From assembly GCA_025353765.1 (NCBI GenBank), contig JANXOD010000024.1:152530-216529 (forward strand): DNA of 64,000 nucleotides. The letters are read 5' to 3'. Below the pieces are notes generated by a model. It saw only the letters and a program-made list of their open reading frames with translations, was not told the origin of the DNA and made no database searches. Shown one piece after another: positions 19,861-28,812 of the stretch (position 1 is its first letter; every line of letters begins with the position of its first letter). A program made the translations under genes and the position numbers. The stretch comes from Sphingobacteriales bacterium. GTDB taxonomy: Bacteria > Bacteroidota > Bacteroidia > Sphingobacteriales > Sphingobacteriaceae.

Positions 19861-20439
19861 TTAATGGAATTTCTCACCTTTTTCCAGCATTTCAATAATT
19901 TCTTTCATGCGCTTTTCTCTTGTATCTTGTTTTTTTGCTGTCTGAAGGCGAAATCCAATGGAGAAAAGATTGGTCTTATTGAGACCCATAAAAAACGCCT
20001 CTGCTTTTTTGTTTTTGCTAAGTTCTTTTAGAAAGTCTTCAGGTATAGTCATTTTGCTTGGAGAATCGTATGCCTTTTCCCAACTACCGTCTTCTTTGGC
20101 TTTTTCGACAGCTTTTAATCCTGCGGGTCTCATTCTAAGTTCATTGACTAATCTTTCGACATGTCCAATATTTATTTTGGACCAAATACTTTTTGCTCTT
20201 CGGGCACAAAACCTTTGCAGCCAGGCTTGTTCGTCATATGTTTGTTTTTGGCCATCAATCCAACCGTAGCAAAGAGCTACATCAAGTGCCTCTGCATAGC
20301 TGATGGTCTTTTTCCCGGAATCTTTCTTGAATATTTTGAGCCAAATCCCTTCTGAGTTATCGTGATTCTTTTCGAGCCAAGTTTCAAATATTTCGGCTGT
20401 TTTGAATTCTATTATTGGAATAGTATTTAATTTAGTCAT
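19861..20439 (-). CDS. YdeI/OmpD-associated family protein
   Basis: 'FETWLEKNHDNSEGIWLKIFKK...SYAEALDVALCYGWIDGQ...WLQRFCARRAKSIWSKINIGHVERL'. Confidence 0.9.
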   Translation of the reverse strand: MTKLNTIPIIEFKTAEIFETWLEKNHDNSEGIWLKIFKKDSGKKTISYAEALDVALCYGWIDGQKQTYDEQAWLQRFCARRAKSIWSKINIGHVERLVNELRMRPAGLKAVEKAKEDGSWEKAYDSPSKMTIPEDFLKELSKNKKAEAFFMGLNKTNLFSIGFRLQTAKKQDTREKRMKEIIEMLEKGEKFH

Positions 20440-20461
20440 ATTACTTTGGCTTCGTCCCAGG

Positions 20462-20483
20462 AGGGTCTCTCGCAGAGGACCCT
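20462..20483. repeat. short hairpin AGGGTCTCT-CGC-AGAGGACCCT
   Basis: Inverted repeat with a one-base bulge, directly left of dispersed copy C. Confidence 0.6.
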
Positions 20484-20500
20484 GCGTTCTTTTCAGTTTC

Positions 20501-20596
20501 CCAGGCTGGTGCGAGTTTGCAACTCCTTATTTTATTTTTAATGCAGACTATCATTTATATGAAGATACGAGCTACAAACTCGCATCAGTGGAGGAC
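20501..20596. repeat. dispersed palindromic element, copy C
   Basis: CCAGGCTGGTGCGAGTTTGCAACTCCTTATTTTATTTTTAATGCAGACTATCATTTATATGAAGATACGAGCTACAAACTCGCATCAGTGGAGGA. Confidence 0.9.
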
Positions 20597-20667
20597 TTTT
20601 TATTTACCAGACTAGCCATTACCCGCTTTCCTTCTCCTCATACTTGCGCTAAACCAGGCTAGGATCT

Positions 20668-22068
20668 TTATAAATAAGATTTCAGCAATTCAATTGAATC
20701 TATGAGTAATTCTTCAAATTTTCGAGGTTTAGTCGAAGGATAATGAATACAATTTCTTATGAAAGTTGGCAATGTAACTGCATTCTCAGTCCCCTTATTT
20801 GGTCTGTCTTTCTTTAATTTTTTTATTTGTCTTAAGTATTCTTCATCAAATCTGTTAATTCCTAAATCCAAAATATTTCTTTCTTGTGAATAATTCTCTC
20901 TTAAAAAATCATACATTTCATTGTGATAGCCATCAGATGTTATTCCAAAAACATCATAATTAATACTTGCATAGGTTGATTTTTGTCCTTTAAACCATTC
21001 TATAGTGGTCTTATCATCTTGTTTAATAATTTTTGCATTTCTCTCCAATGTGTTCTTATCAATTAAATAATTAGAATGTGTCGCAAAAAATAAGATATTA
21101 TTATTTGTTTTAGTGATTCCAATAAGTTCTTGTAATAAATCCTCTTGTGCTTTTGGATGTAAATGAATTTCAGGCTCATCTAATAATAAAATAGTATTTT
21201 TTAAATCAGAATTTACATTTTCAGCAGATATTGTTAAAAGGAAAGAAATAAATTGTTTAAACCCATCACTTCGCTGTTCAATTGTTTTTGCTTTACTTTT
21301 ACTGCCTTCATCTTTAATATGAAAATTTAATGTAGTAGGAGTTATATCAAAAGTGATTTTTACTTTGTGTTTTTTCCATACTCTTTTTAAATGTTTAGTA
21401 ACTGAATCACTTAAATTATCTCTAATCTCTTCTCTTTCAGTTGAATCATTTAATAGTGAATTTATAGAACTGAATTTTTCTTCACTAAAACCAGAAAGTT
21501 TAAAACAATTTTTAAGTGGTATTGATATAGATTCTGGGGATGAAAAAAAGTTTGATAAATTAATCTCTTTTGAAATTAAATATTTATCATCAAAACTCCA
21601 GAAAACAGTATTATGCCTTATACTATCTATGTAATTTGTTAATTCCTGATTTTCAGCTAATGTAACTGTGTAATTCTTTTTAGATGTTTTTATTAATAAT
21701 GTTTTTTGAATAAGTGATAAATTTTCATAAGAAATAGCAAATTTCAAAATTATATTTTTAAATTTATCAATACTAGTTTCTGATTTTAATTCCTTGATTA
21801 ATAATGAAATTTTTTCTTCTTCTTTCTCTGAAATTTCATAATCAAAAGTAATGGAAATGGGATTTTCTTTAACTTTAAAATCAATTGTTTTTACTTCAAT
21901 TTGATTTAAATTATCAGTTAACCCAATAGCCTTAAGTATTGATGATTTTCCGGTTTCATTTTCACCGATAATTCCAAAAGTATATGAATTATCACTATTT
22001 TGATTTATCTCAATTTTAAGATTTTCAATACTTTTATAGTTCTGAATTTCTATTAGTTTTAGTATCAT
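20668..22068 (-). CDS. stand-alone OLD/RecF-like AAA (ABC-type) ATPase
   Basis: Walker A 'GENETGKSSIL', signature-like 'EQRSDGFKQF', Walker B 'ILLLDEPEIHLHPKAQEDLL', 'ATHSNYLI'; C-terminus 'LPTFIRNCIHYPSTK'; no TOPRIM seen. Confidence 0.88.
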   Translation of the reverse strand: MILKLIEIQNYKSIENLKIEINQNSDNSYTFGIIGENETGKSSILKAIGLTDNLNQIEVKTIDFKVKENPISITFDYEISEKEEEKISLLIKELKSETSIDKFKNIILKFAISYENLSLIQKTLLIKTSKKNYTVTLAENQELTNYIDSIRHNTVFWSFDDKYLISKEINLSNFFSSPESISIPLKNCFKLSGFSEEKFSSINSLLNDSTEREEIRDNLSDSVTKHLKRVWKKHKVKITFDITPTTLNFHIKDEGSKSKAKTIEQRSDGFKQFISFLLTISAENVNSDLKNTILLLDEPEIHLHPKAQEDLLQELIGITKTNNNILFFATHSNYLIDKNTLERNAKIIKQDDKTTIEWFKGQKSTYASINYDVFGITSDGYHNEMYDFLRENYSQERNILDLGINRFDEEYLRQIKKLKKDRPNKGTENAVTLPTFIRNCIHYPSTKPRKFEELLIDSIELLKSYL

Positions 22069-22120
22069 TTTAATTATTGCAATAAGTTATTGAATGGTTA
22101 CATTTTGGGCTACTATTGTC

Positions 22121-22170
22121 ACGGCTGATGCGAATTTGCAACTCGTGCTTTGTTTATTTTAATACAGTTT
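22121..22170. repeat. dispersed element, partial copy D1
   Basis: ACGGCTGATGCGAATTTGCAACTCGTGCTTTGTTTATTTTAATACAG. Confidence 0.7.
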
Positions 22171-22180
22171 CTTTAAGTCT

Positions 22181-22200
22181 CAGGCTGGTGCGTATGAATG
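22181..22200. repeat. dispersed element, partial copy D2
   Basis: CAGGCTGGTGCGTATGAATG. Confidence 0.5.
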
Positions 22201-22400
22201 CTACTCCATTTTATTCTCTATTTATTACCACAATCATCTGCATTTGACATTGCTTCTGTAAAAACGTCTTATAAACTTTCCGCTTAATCTCAAATATATA
22301 AATATTAGCCTATGCCTCCGCAAATCATTTCGAGAGCTTATAAACTTTACGCTATTATTTATATTATAAATATATTCGAATACTTATAACACAATTGGCG

Positions 22401-22460
22401 CAGGCTGGTGGGACTTTGCAAGTCTTATTTTATCTTTAATGCAGACGATCATTTATATAA
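22401..22460. repeat. dispersed element, copy E lacking the right arm
   Basis: CAGGCTGGTGGGACTTTGCAAGTCTTATTTTATCTTTAATGCAGACGATCATTTATATAA, running straight into the 42-bp tandem array. Confidence 0.8.
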
Positions 22461-22790
22461 TCTTAACAAACACCAACCTATTTTCTATTTACGGGTATCC
22501 GTAATCAATAAACACGTACCTGTTTTCTATATATAAGTACTGGTAATCAATAAACACCAACCTATTTTCTATATACAGGTACTAGTAATCAATAAACACC
22601 AACCTGTTTTCTATATCCGAGTACCTGTAATCAATAAACACATACCTGTTTTCTATATATGGGTACTAGTAATCAATAAACACATACCTGTTTTCTATAT
22701 ATGGGTACTAATAATCAACAAACACTAACCTGTTTTCTATATTCAGGTACTGCTAATCAATAAACACATACCTGTTTTCTATAAACGCCA
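22459..22790. repeat. 42-bp tandem minisatellite, about 8 units, non-coding
   Basis: Units begin at 22459 (44 bp), 22503, 22545, 22587, 22629, 22671, 22713, 22755; consensus AATCAATAAACACNNACCTGTTTTCTATATNNNGGTACTNGT. Confidence 0.95.
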
Positions 22791-22885
22791 ATAAAAAAAT
22801 AAAAAACTATTTGGTTTATTTAAAATATTAATTAATTTTATGTTATATTATATATTTATTTAATCATTTTAATTTAAATTTTCTT

Positions 22886-23239
22886 ATGGCTCGTTTAAAA
22901 ACATCTTCTAAAACCTATGAAAAAGCATTCCGCCGGATTGCATCTGTAAAAAACATTGATGCTAATTTTGATCTGGGTAATGGCTTAACGGCAGCATCTT
23001 ACCAGGCAAGTATTGACCTGGTAAAAGCTTCTATGGACGAGTATAATACTCAATTATCAAAGGTAGACGGGCTGTTAAATACTCTCAAAGACAGCGAAAA
23101 AGCGCTTAATGATTGGAATGATCGTATTCTTATGGGGGTGGCTTCTAAATTTGGCAAAGAGAGCAGCCAGTATGAGGAGGCCGGCGGTACGCGTAAAAGC
23201 GACCGTAAAAAAGTGGTAAAAAAAATTAAAGCTGCTTAA
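22886..23239 (+). CDS. small lysine-rich conserved-looking protein, unknown function
   Basis: ORF 117 aa; C-terminal 'SSQYEEAGGTRKSDRKKVVKKIKAA'. Confidence 0.7.
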   Translation: MARLKTSSKTYEKAFRRIASVKNIDANFDLGNGLTAASYQASIDLVKASMDEYNTQLSKVDGLLNTLKDSEKALNDWNDRILMGVASKFGKESSQYEEAGGTRKSDRKKVVKKIKAA

Positions 23240-23272
23240 GTAAGGGATTAACCATTCCAAAAGTTTTAATTA

Positions 23273-23305
23273 ACCTTTCCAAAAGTTTTAAACTTTTGGA
23301 AAGGT
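23273..23305. repeat. perfect hairpin flanking the RAYT gene, left
   Basis: ACCTTTCCAAAAGTTT-T-AAACTTTTGGAAAGGT, 16-bp arms; preceded by a half copy CCATTCCAAAAGTTTT at 23252..23267. Confidence 0.93.
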
Positions 23306-23331
23306 TTTATTTTTTAAGAACTTCTTTTTAA

Positions 23332-23904
23332 ATGGAAGCAGAAACATACTACCATATTTATACTCATGCAAACGGTTCTGAAAACCTGTTCAGAAATACA
23401 AAAAATTACCTATTTTTTCTAAAACGTTACATAACCTTTATTCCTTCTATTGCAAATACCTATGCCTATTGCCTGATGCCAAATCATATTCATTTTTTGA
23501 TCCGAGTTAAAAGCGAAAAAGAAATTGAAAAATATTTTGGAAAGTTTGAAACTTTCCAAAAGTTAAGCTTCCGTATCAGTAAACAATTTGCCAATCTGTT
23601 TAGCAGCTATACGCAGGCTTATAATAAAGTTTATAGCCGTAAGGGCAGTCTTTTTATTCCTAATTTTAAAAAGAAAGAAATAACATCAGTAGCACACCTT
23701 ATAAAGATTATTCATTACATCCATGCCAATCCTGTACATCATGGTTTTACAAAGGCTATAAGCCAATGGCAATGGAGTTCGCATCATGCCTTTCTTAGTC
23801 AGAAATCGAGTTTATTAAAGCGGGATGAAGTTTATGAATGGTTTGGGGGAAAAGATGGATATGAAGATTTTCATCAAAAAGAAATTATTCATTTAAAAAA
23901 ATAA
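23332..23904 (+). mobile_element. REP-associated tyrosine transposase (RAYT, Y1_Tnp/HUH family)
   Basis: 'YYHIYTHANGSENLFR', HUH motif 'CLMPNHIHFLIRV', 'LIKIIHYIHANPVHHGF...WQWSSHHAFLS'. Confidence 0.92.
23535..23561. repeat. palindrome inside the RAYT coding sequence
   Basis: TTTTGGAAAGTTT-G-AAACTTTCCAAAA, 13-bp perfect arms, same arm sequences as the flanking hairpins in swapped order. Confidence 0.9.
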
Positions 23905-23919
23905 GCTTTTAAAAAAATT

Positions 23920-23952
23920 AGCTTTCCAAAAGTTTTGAACTTTTGGAAAGCT
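23920..23952. repeat. perfect hairpin flanking the RAYT gene, right
   Basis: AGCTTTCCAAAAGTT-TTG-AACTTTTGGAAAGCT. Confidence 0.93.
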
Positions 23953-23974
23953 TAGCAAATGCTTAATTAATTTC

Positions 23975-23982
23975 TATTTTTG
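23975..23982 (+). promoter_or_regulatory. candidate -7 element TATTTTTG for lysS
   Basis: Matches TAnnTTTG, 16 bp before the ATG at 23998. Confidence 0.4.
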
Positions 23983-23997
23983 AACAAATTATCAAAA

Positions 23998-25719
23998 ATG
24001 AGCATAGGTTTATTTGAACAGGAAATATTACGCCGTGAGGCAATGGCAGAACTTCGCAAATTAGGAATTGATCCTTATCCTCCCGAAGCGTTTGAAGTGA
24101 ATGTAAATGCTCAGGATATAAAGGATAATTACGAACGCGATAAAACATCCTATAAAAACATCAGCTTTGCCGGCCGTATTATGAGCCGCCGTATTATGGG
24201 CAGCGCTTCCTTTGCCGAGCTTCAGGATTCAACCGGACGTATTCAGGCTTATATAAACCGGGATGAAATTTGTCCCGGAGAAGATAAAACACTTTACAAT
24301 ACCGTATTTAAAAAGCTGCTGGATATTGGCGATTTTATTGGCGTTAAAGGATATGTATTTACTACAAAAACAGGTGAAATATCTATCCACGTAAGTGAGA
24401 TGACTATTTTATCTAAATCTTTAAAGCCGCTTCCCATTGTAAAACGCGATGATGAAGGCCATGTGTATGATGGTTTTACAGATCCGGAAATGCGTTACCG
24501 CCAACGTTATGTAGATTTAACCGTTAATCCGGAATTCAAACATATTTTCATGAACCGTTCTAAGGTGATTAACACCATGCGGAATTATTTTGATAGCCAG
24601 GGATGGATGGAAGTAGAGACGCCAATACTTCAGCCGGTACATGGTGGTGCAGCAGCACGCCCCTTTGAAACACATCATAACACCTTAGATATGCCGCTTT
24701 TTTTACGGATAGCTAATGAACTTTATTTAAAAAGATTGATTGTTGCCGGCTTTGACGGAGTATATGAGTTTGGTAAAATGTTCCGTAATGAAGGGATGGA
24801 TCGCACCCATAATCCGGAATTTACCGCGATGGAAATTTATGTAGCCTATAAAGATTATATCTGGATGATGGCTATGGTGGAAGAATGCCTGGAAAAAGTA
24901 GCTTTGGCCGTTCACGGATCGTCCAAAGTTAAAGTGGCTGATCAGGAGATCGAATTTGCAGGACCATATGAAAAACTTTCTATGTATGATTCTATCAAAA
25001 AATATACGGGCATTGATGTTTCGGCAATGGATGAATCTGCTTTACGCCAAACCTGTAAAGATTTAAAGATCGAAATTGACCCTACCATGGGAAGAGGGAA
25101 ATTGATTGATGAAATTTTCAGCAAAAAAGTAGAAGAACATTTGATACAACCTACTTATATAACCGATTACCCCATTGAAATGACTCCCCTTGCTAAGAAA
25201 CATCGCAGCAAAGAAGGACTCGTTGAACGCTTTGAGCTTTTTGTAATGGGCAAAGAGATCGCTAATGCTTACACCGAGTTAAATGATCCGATTGATCAGC
25301 GTGAACGTTTGGAAGATCAGTTATTATTGGCCGGTCGTGGCGATGAAGAAGCCATGGCCATGGATGAAGATTTTCTGCGTGCTTTAGAATATGGAATGCC
25401 ACCAACATCTGGCCTGGGTATTGGTATTGATCGTTTAGTGATGCTCATGACTAACCAAAGCACCATACAGGAAGTGCTATTTTTCCCTCAAATGCGTCCT
25501 GAAAAGAAAGCTAAACTGCCAAGTCTTGAAGATTTTATTGCTATTGGTGTTCCGGCAGAATGGGTACCGGTGATTCAAAAAATGGGATTTAATACTGTAG
25601 AAGAATTAAAAGCAGCTAACCCCAATAAAGTATTTAATGATCTGGGCGGAATGCGCAAGAAAATGAAACTGGAAATTACCATGCCGCAAAAAGAGGTGGT
25701 GATGGAATGGTTTAGCTAG
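23998..25719 (+). CDS. lysS: lysyl-tRNA synthetase, class II
   Basis: Start [16 protein letters not shown]; '[10 protein letters not shown]', '[42 protein letters not shown]', '[14 protein letters not shown]'; ~75-aa C-terminal extension. Confidence 0.97.
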   Translation: MSIGLFEQEILRREAMAELRKLGIDPYPPEAFEVNVNAQDIKDNYERDKTSYKNISFAGRIMSRRIMGSASFAELQDSTGRIQAYINRDEICPGEDKTLYNTVFKKLLDIGDFIGVKGYVFTTKTGEISIHVSEMTILSKSLKPLPIVKRDDEGHVYDGFTDPEMRYRQRYVDLTVNPEFKHIFMNRSKVINTMRNYFDSQGWMEVETPILQPVHGGAAARPFETHHNTLDMPLFLRIANELYLKRLIVAGFDGVYEFGKMFRNEGMDRTHNPEFTAMEIYVAYKDYIWMMAMVEECLEKVALAVHGSSKVKVADQEIEFAGPYEKLSMYDSIKKYTGIDVSAMDESALRQTCKDLKIEIDPTMGRGKLIDEIFSKKVEEHLIQPTYITDYPIEMTPLAKKHRSKEGLVERFELFVMGKEIANAYTELNDPIDQRERLEDQLLLAGRGDEEAMAMDEDFLRALEYGMPPTSGLGIGIDRLVMLMTNQSTIQEVLFFPQMRPEKKAKLPSLEDFIAIGVPAEWVPVIQKMGFNTVEELKAANPNKVFNDLGGMRKKMKLEITMPQKEVVMEWFS

Positions 25720-25746
25720 GTTTCAAACTATATTTAAATAATAAAA

Positions 25747-26226
25747 ATGTTACTACCAGCAGTTATAATTTCAATCCTGGTTATTTTAACCATCGTTGTT
25801 ACTATTTTCTTAGTAAAACGTAGTCCCAATGCTTTGAAATATTCTGTAAAAGTTTGGTTAACAAGCGTCTTAATATCGCCTATTGCTATAATTATAGTTT
25901 GGAAAGCTAAGGATGAATATATTTTTGTTTCTATGATAATGGGACTTATACTCTCTTTCCCTGGCTGGCTTGTATTTTATTTAACAACAATCTCAGTTAA
26001 TAAGAGTACTTGGACAATATTTCAAAAGAAAAGTATGTTAATTTTAATAGGTATTTTATTAATAACAGTTACAATTTATATTCCTTCTCCAATATTAGTA
26101 AATTCTTCATCAGAAACTATAAATTCAATACTTGGATATACATCAATTACTATTTTAGGAATTATAGTTTACAAACTAGAAAACCCTGAGGAAAATCATG
26201 ATAAGTCTATTGAACCGATAAATTAA
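25747..26226 (+). CDS. small integral membrane protein, unknown
   Basis: ORF with several hydrophobic segments. Confidence 0.6.
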   Translation: MLLPAVIISILVILTIVVTIFLVKRSPNALKYSVKVWLTSVLISPIAIIIVWKAKDEYIFVSMIMGLILSFPGWLVFYLTTISVNKSTWTIFQKKSMLILIGILLITVTIYIPSPILVNSSSETINSILGYTSITILGIIVYKLENPEENHDKSIEPIN

Positions 26227-26258
26227 CAATCCGCTTTTTTAGTTTAATATATAGGCTT

Positions 26259-26801
26259 TTACCGATATCCCCTCACCTGCTGTTGTTTATCCATTTGGCC
26301 CATTTGGTCTTTCATCATCTTAATCTGATCGGCCAGTAATTTATTTTTATCCGCTTTTTTAGCCTCCTGAAGGTACAAGGTTGCTTCGCGTTTATTCCGC
26401 TTAGCCATGGCAATTCCGGCTAAACTCAACTTAGCCAAAGCAACATTATGATCCATGGTCATACCCAGAGTAAGTGCTCTTTTAAAGTATTTTTCTGATT
26501 GTAAAGGTGCCTTACGAGATTCTATTAATCCGATCAATAAATTATAATACCCATGTTGTCCTTTAACCAGCTGCTTTTCATAATCGGTTATTTTGCCTAA
26601 CCATAAACTGGCTTTTTCCATATTTTCCTTTCTTAGGAAATATTGGGCAATCAGCATATTCTCATTGAAGAAATAAGTTACTGCAATTAGCAGAGCAACA
26701 AAAATCAATGGAATGCCCCATCCCCAATATCCAAAAACTATTAATGTTATTGCTGCACCTAAAACGGTAGATGCGAGGATCAATCTTATATAATTAGGCA
26801 T
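26259..26801 (-). CDS. membrane protein with TPR-like region, unknown
   Basis: Two N-terminal TM segments, then helical repeats. Confidence 0.65.
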   Translation of the reverse strand: MPNYIRLILASTVLGAAITLIVFGYWGWGIPLIFVALLIAVTYFFNENMLIAQYFLRKENMEKASLWLGKITDYEKQLVKGQHGYYNLLIGLIESRKAPLQSEKYFKRALTLGMTMDHNVALAKLSLAGIAMAKRNKREATLYLQEAKKADKNKLLADQIKMMKDQMGQMDKQQQVRGYR

Positions 26802-26884
26802 TGTCTTATTTTATTAAAATATTAAATTTGTGGATGCAAATATCCATTTATTTGCCCGTTTAAGCAATATCTATCTGATAAAAT

Positions 26885-27562
26885 ATGGCCATTCAACTCG
26901 AAAAAAGCTGGAAAGAAGCTTTAGGTGAAGAATTTGAAAAAGATTACATGAAATCCTTGCGTTCTTTTTTGCAGGAAGAGCAATCTAACGGCCGTGTAGT
27001 CTATCCTCCAAACAAGTTTATATTTAATGCTTTTGAACACACCCCGTTTGATAAAGTTAAAGTTGTAATCCTCGGACAAGATCCTTATCATGGTGCAAAC
27101 CAGGCTCATGGACTTTCTTTTTCAGTACAAAAAGGAGTAGGATTTCCTCCATCCTTACAAAATATTTTCAAAGAACTGCAAAAGGAAATTCCGGATTATA
27201 AGTATCCTACACATGGAGATTTAACAAAATGGGCAGACCAGGGAGTTTTATTATTAAATGCAACTTTAACTGTACAATCAAATACCGCCGGGTCACATCA
27301 AAAAAAAGGCTGGGAGTTATTCACAGACAGGGCAATTAAAGAACTATCTGATAAAAAAAGTGGCATTGTATTTTTGCTTTGGGGGAAATATGCGCAAGCA
27401 AAGGCTGAACTCATAGATGAAAAAAAACATTTCATTTTAAAAGCAGCTCATCCTTCTCCTTTTTCGGCACATAATGGGTTTTTTGGATGTAATCATTTTA
27501 TTAAAACAAATGAATTGCTCATAAAAAGCGGACAGAAGCCTATTGATTGGCAAATAGATTAG
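26885..27562 (+). CDS. ung: uracil-DNA glycosylase
   Basis: 'VVILGQDPYHGANQAHGLSFSV', 'LLLNATLTV', 'AAHPSPFSAHNGFFG'. Confidence 0.97.
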   Translation: MAIQLEKSWKEALGEEFEKDYMKSLRSFLQEEQSNGRVVYPPNKFIFNAFEHTPFDKVKVVILGQDPYHGANQAHGLSFSVQKGVGFPPSLQNIFKELQKEIPDYKYPTHGDLTKWADQGVLLLNATLTVQSNTAGSHQKKGWELFTDRAIKELSDKKSGIVFLLWGKYAQAKAELIDEKKHFILKAAHPSPFSAHNGFFGCNHFIKTNELLIKSGQKPIDWQID

Positions 27563-28029
27563 TACTCCAAAGGTATTGCCGGCTCCTTCTTATTGGTAGA
27601 CATGATCATCATGGTTTGAAAAGTCTTTACCACACTGATCTTGCTAATTTTATCCATAATTAAACGTTCATAGGATTTGATATCTTTTACATATACTTTC
27701 AGAAGAAAATCACACTGCCCGGTTACATGATGACATTCTGTGATCTCTTTAATAGCTTGTACTTCTACTAAAAAAACCTGTATAGTATTATTTTTATGAA
27801 AATCTAACTGAATTTGAATAAAGGTCTTAATTCCTAAACCCAAAAGTTCTTCATCAACCAGAGCATGATAACTTTTAATATAACCTGCATTCTCCAATTT
27901 CCTAACCCGTTCAAGAGTTGGAGCAGGAGATAATCCAACTTCGCTAGAAAGCTGAAGATTGGTAATCCGCCCGTTCTCCTGCATAATCTTAAGAATTCGT
28001 AAATCTATTTTATCTAATTCAGCAGCCAT
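27559..28029 (-). CDS. Lrp/AsnC family transcriptional regulator
   Basis: Start at MAAELDKIDLRILKIMQENGRITNLQLSSEVGLSPAPTLERVRKLE; ligand-binding 'CHHVTGQCDFLLKV'. Confidence 0.93.
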   Translation of the reverse strand: MAAELDKIDLRILKIMQENGRITNLQLSSEVGLSPAPTLERVRKLENAGYIKSYHALVDEELLGLGIKTFIQIQLDFHKNNTIQVFLVEVQAIKEITECHHVTGQCDFLLKVYVKDIKSYERLIMDKISKISVVKTFQTMMIMSTNKKEPAIPLEY

Positions 28030-28155
28030 ATTTATCAAAAATAAGTTATTAAAGCCACAACCAAATAATATTTCTTCATAAGTGACTTTTCTTAGCATAA
28101 ATTTTACAAAAGAATAAATTTAGGTTAATCTAAAAAAATAATTAGATTCGCTTAA

Positions 28156-28812
28156 ATGTATTCATTTACCGAAGAGAATTATTTAAAAGCCATTTATCAT
28201 TTAAGTAATAACACCGAAGCCGGAGTTAGCACGAATGCTATTGCAGAGTTAATTAATACCAAGGCAGCTTCTGTTACAGATATGCTCAAAAAACTATCTG
28301 ACAAAGAGCTTATTAATTATATCAAATACCAGGGTGTTACGTTAACGGAAAGTGGTAAAAAAGCGGCTGTAAGTATCATCAGAAAACACCGTTTATGGGA
28401 AGTATTTTTAGTTAAAAAGTTAGGCTTTAAATGGGATGAAGTTCATGATATTGCAGAAGAACTGGAACACATTAATTCAACAGTATTGATTGACAGGTTG
28501 GATGATTTTCTGGGAAATCCGGAAGTTGATCCTCATGGTGATCCTATACCTGATAAAAATGGTCTTTTTCAGCATAAAAAGTTGATAAGTATAGTGAGAA
28601 TGAAAATCGGCCAAAAAGGAGTAATCTCTGGAGTTGGTGAGCATTCATCCCTCTTTTTAAAGCATTTAGAAAAATCTGATTTAACGCTAGGAACAGATAT
28701 AACAATTAAGGAAGTGGTAGAATTTGATGGTTCTGTACTGCTTTTGATAGATAATAACAAAGAAATTACTATAAGCAGAGAAGTTGCAAAAAACATATTA
28801 GTTGTATTATGA
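28156..28812 (+). CDS. mntR: DtxR/MntR family metal-dependent regulator
   Basis: 'FTEENYLKAIYHLS', 'ISVATNAIAE'-like HTH, 'RKHRLWEVFLVKKLGFKWDEVHDIAEELEH', FeoA-like C-terminus. Confidence 0.9.
   Translation: MYSFTEENYLKAIYHLSNNTEAGVSTNAIAELINTKAASVTDMLKKLSDKELINYIKYQGVTLTESGKKAAVSIIRKHRLWEVFLVKKLGFKWDEVHDIAEELEHINSTVLIDRLDDFLGNPEVDPHGDPIPDKNGLFQHKKLISIVRMKIGQKGVISGVGEHSSLFLKHLEKSDLTLGTDITIKEVVEFDGSVLLLIDNNKEITISREVAKNILVVL

Noticed and set aside
22459-22790. CRISPR array
   Set aside because: Units are contiguous 42-mers that vary gradually along their length; there are no unique spacers between identical repeats and no cas genes in the window.
25480-25719. LysS C-terminal extension as a novel fusion
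   Set aside because: From memory, LysS of similar length with such a tail is usual in Bacteroidota; not reported as novel.
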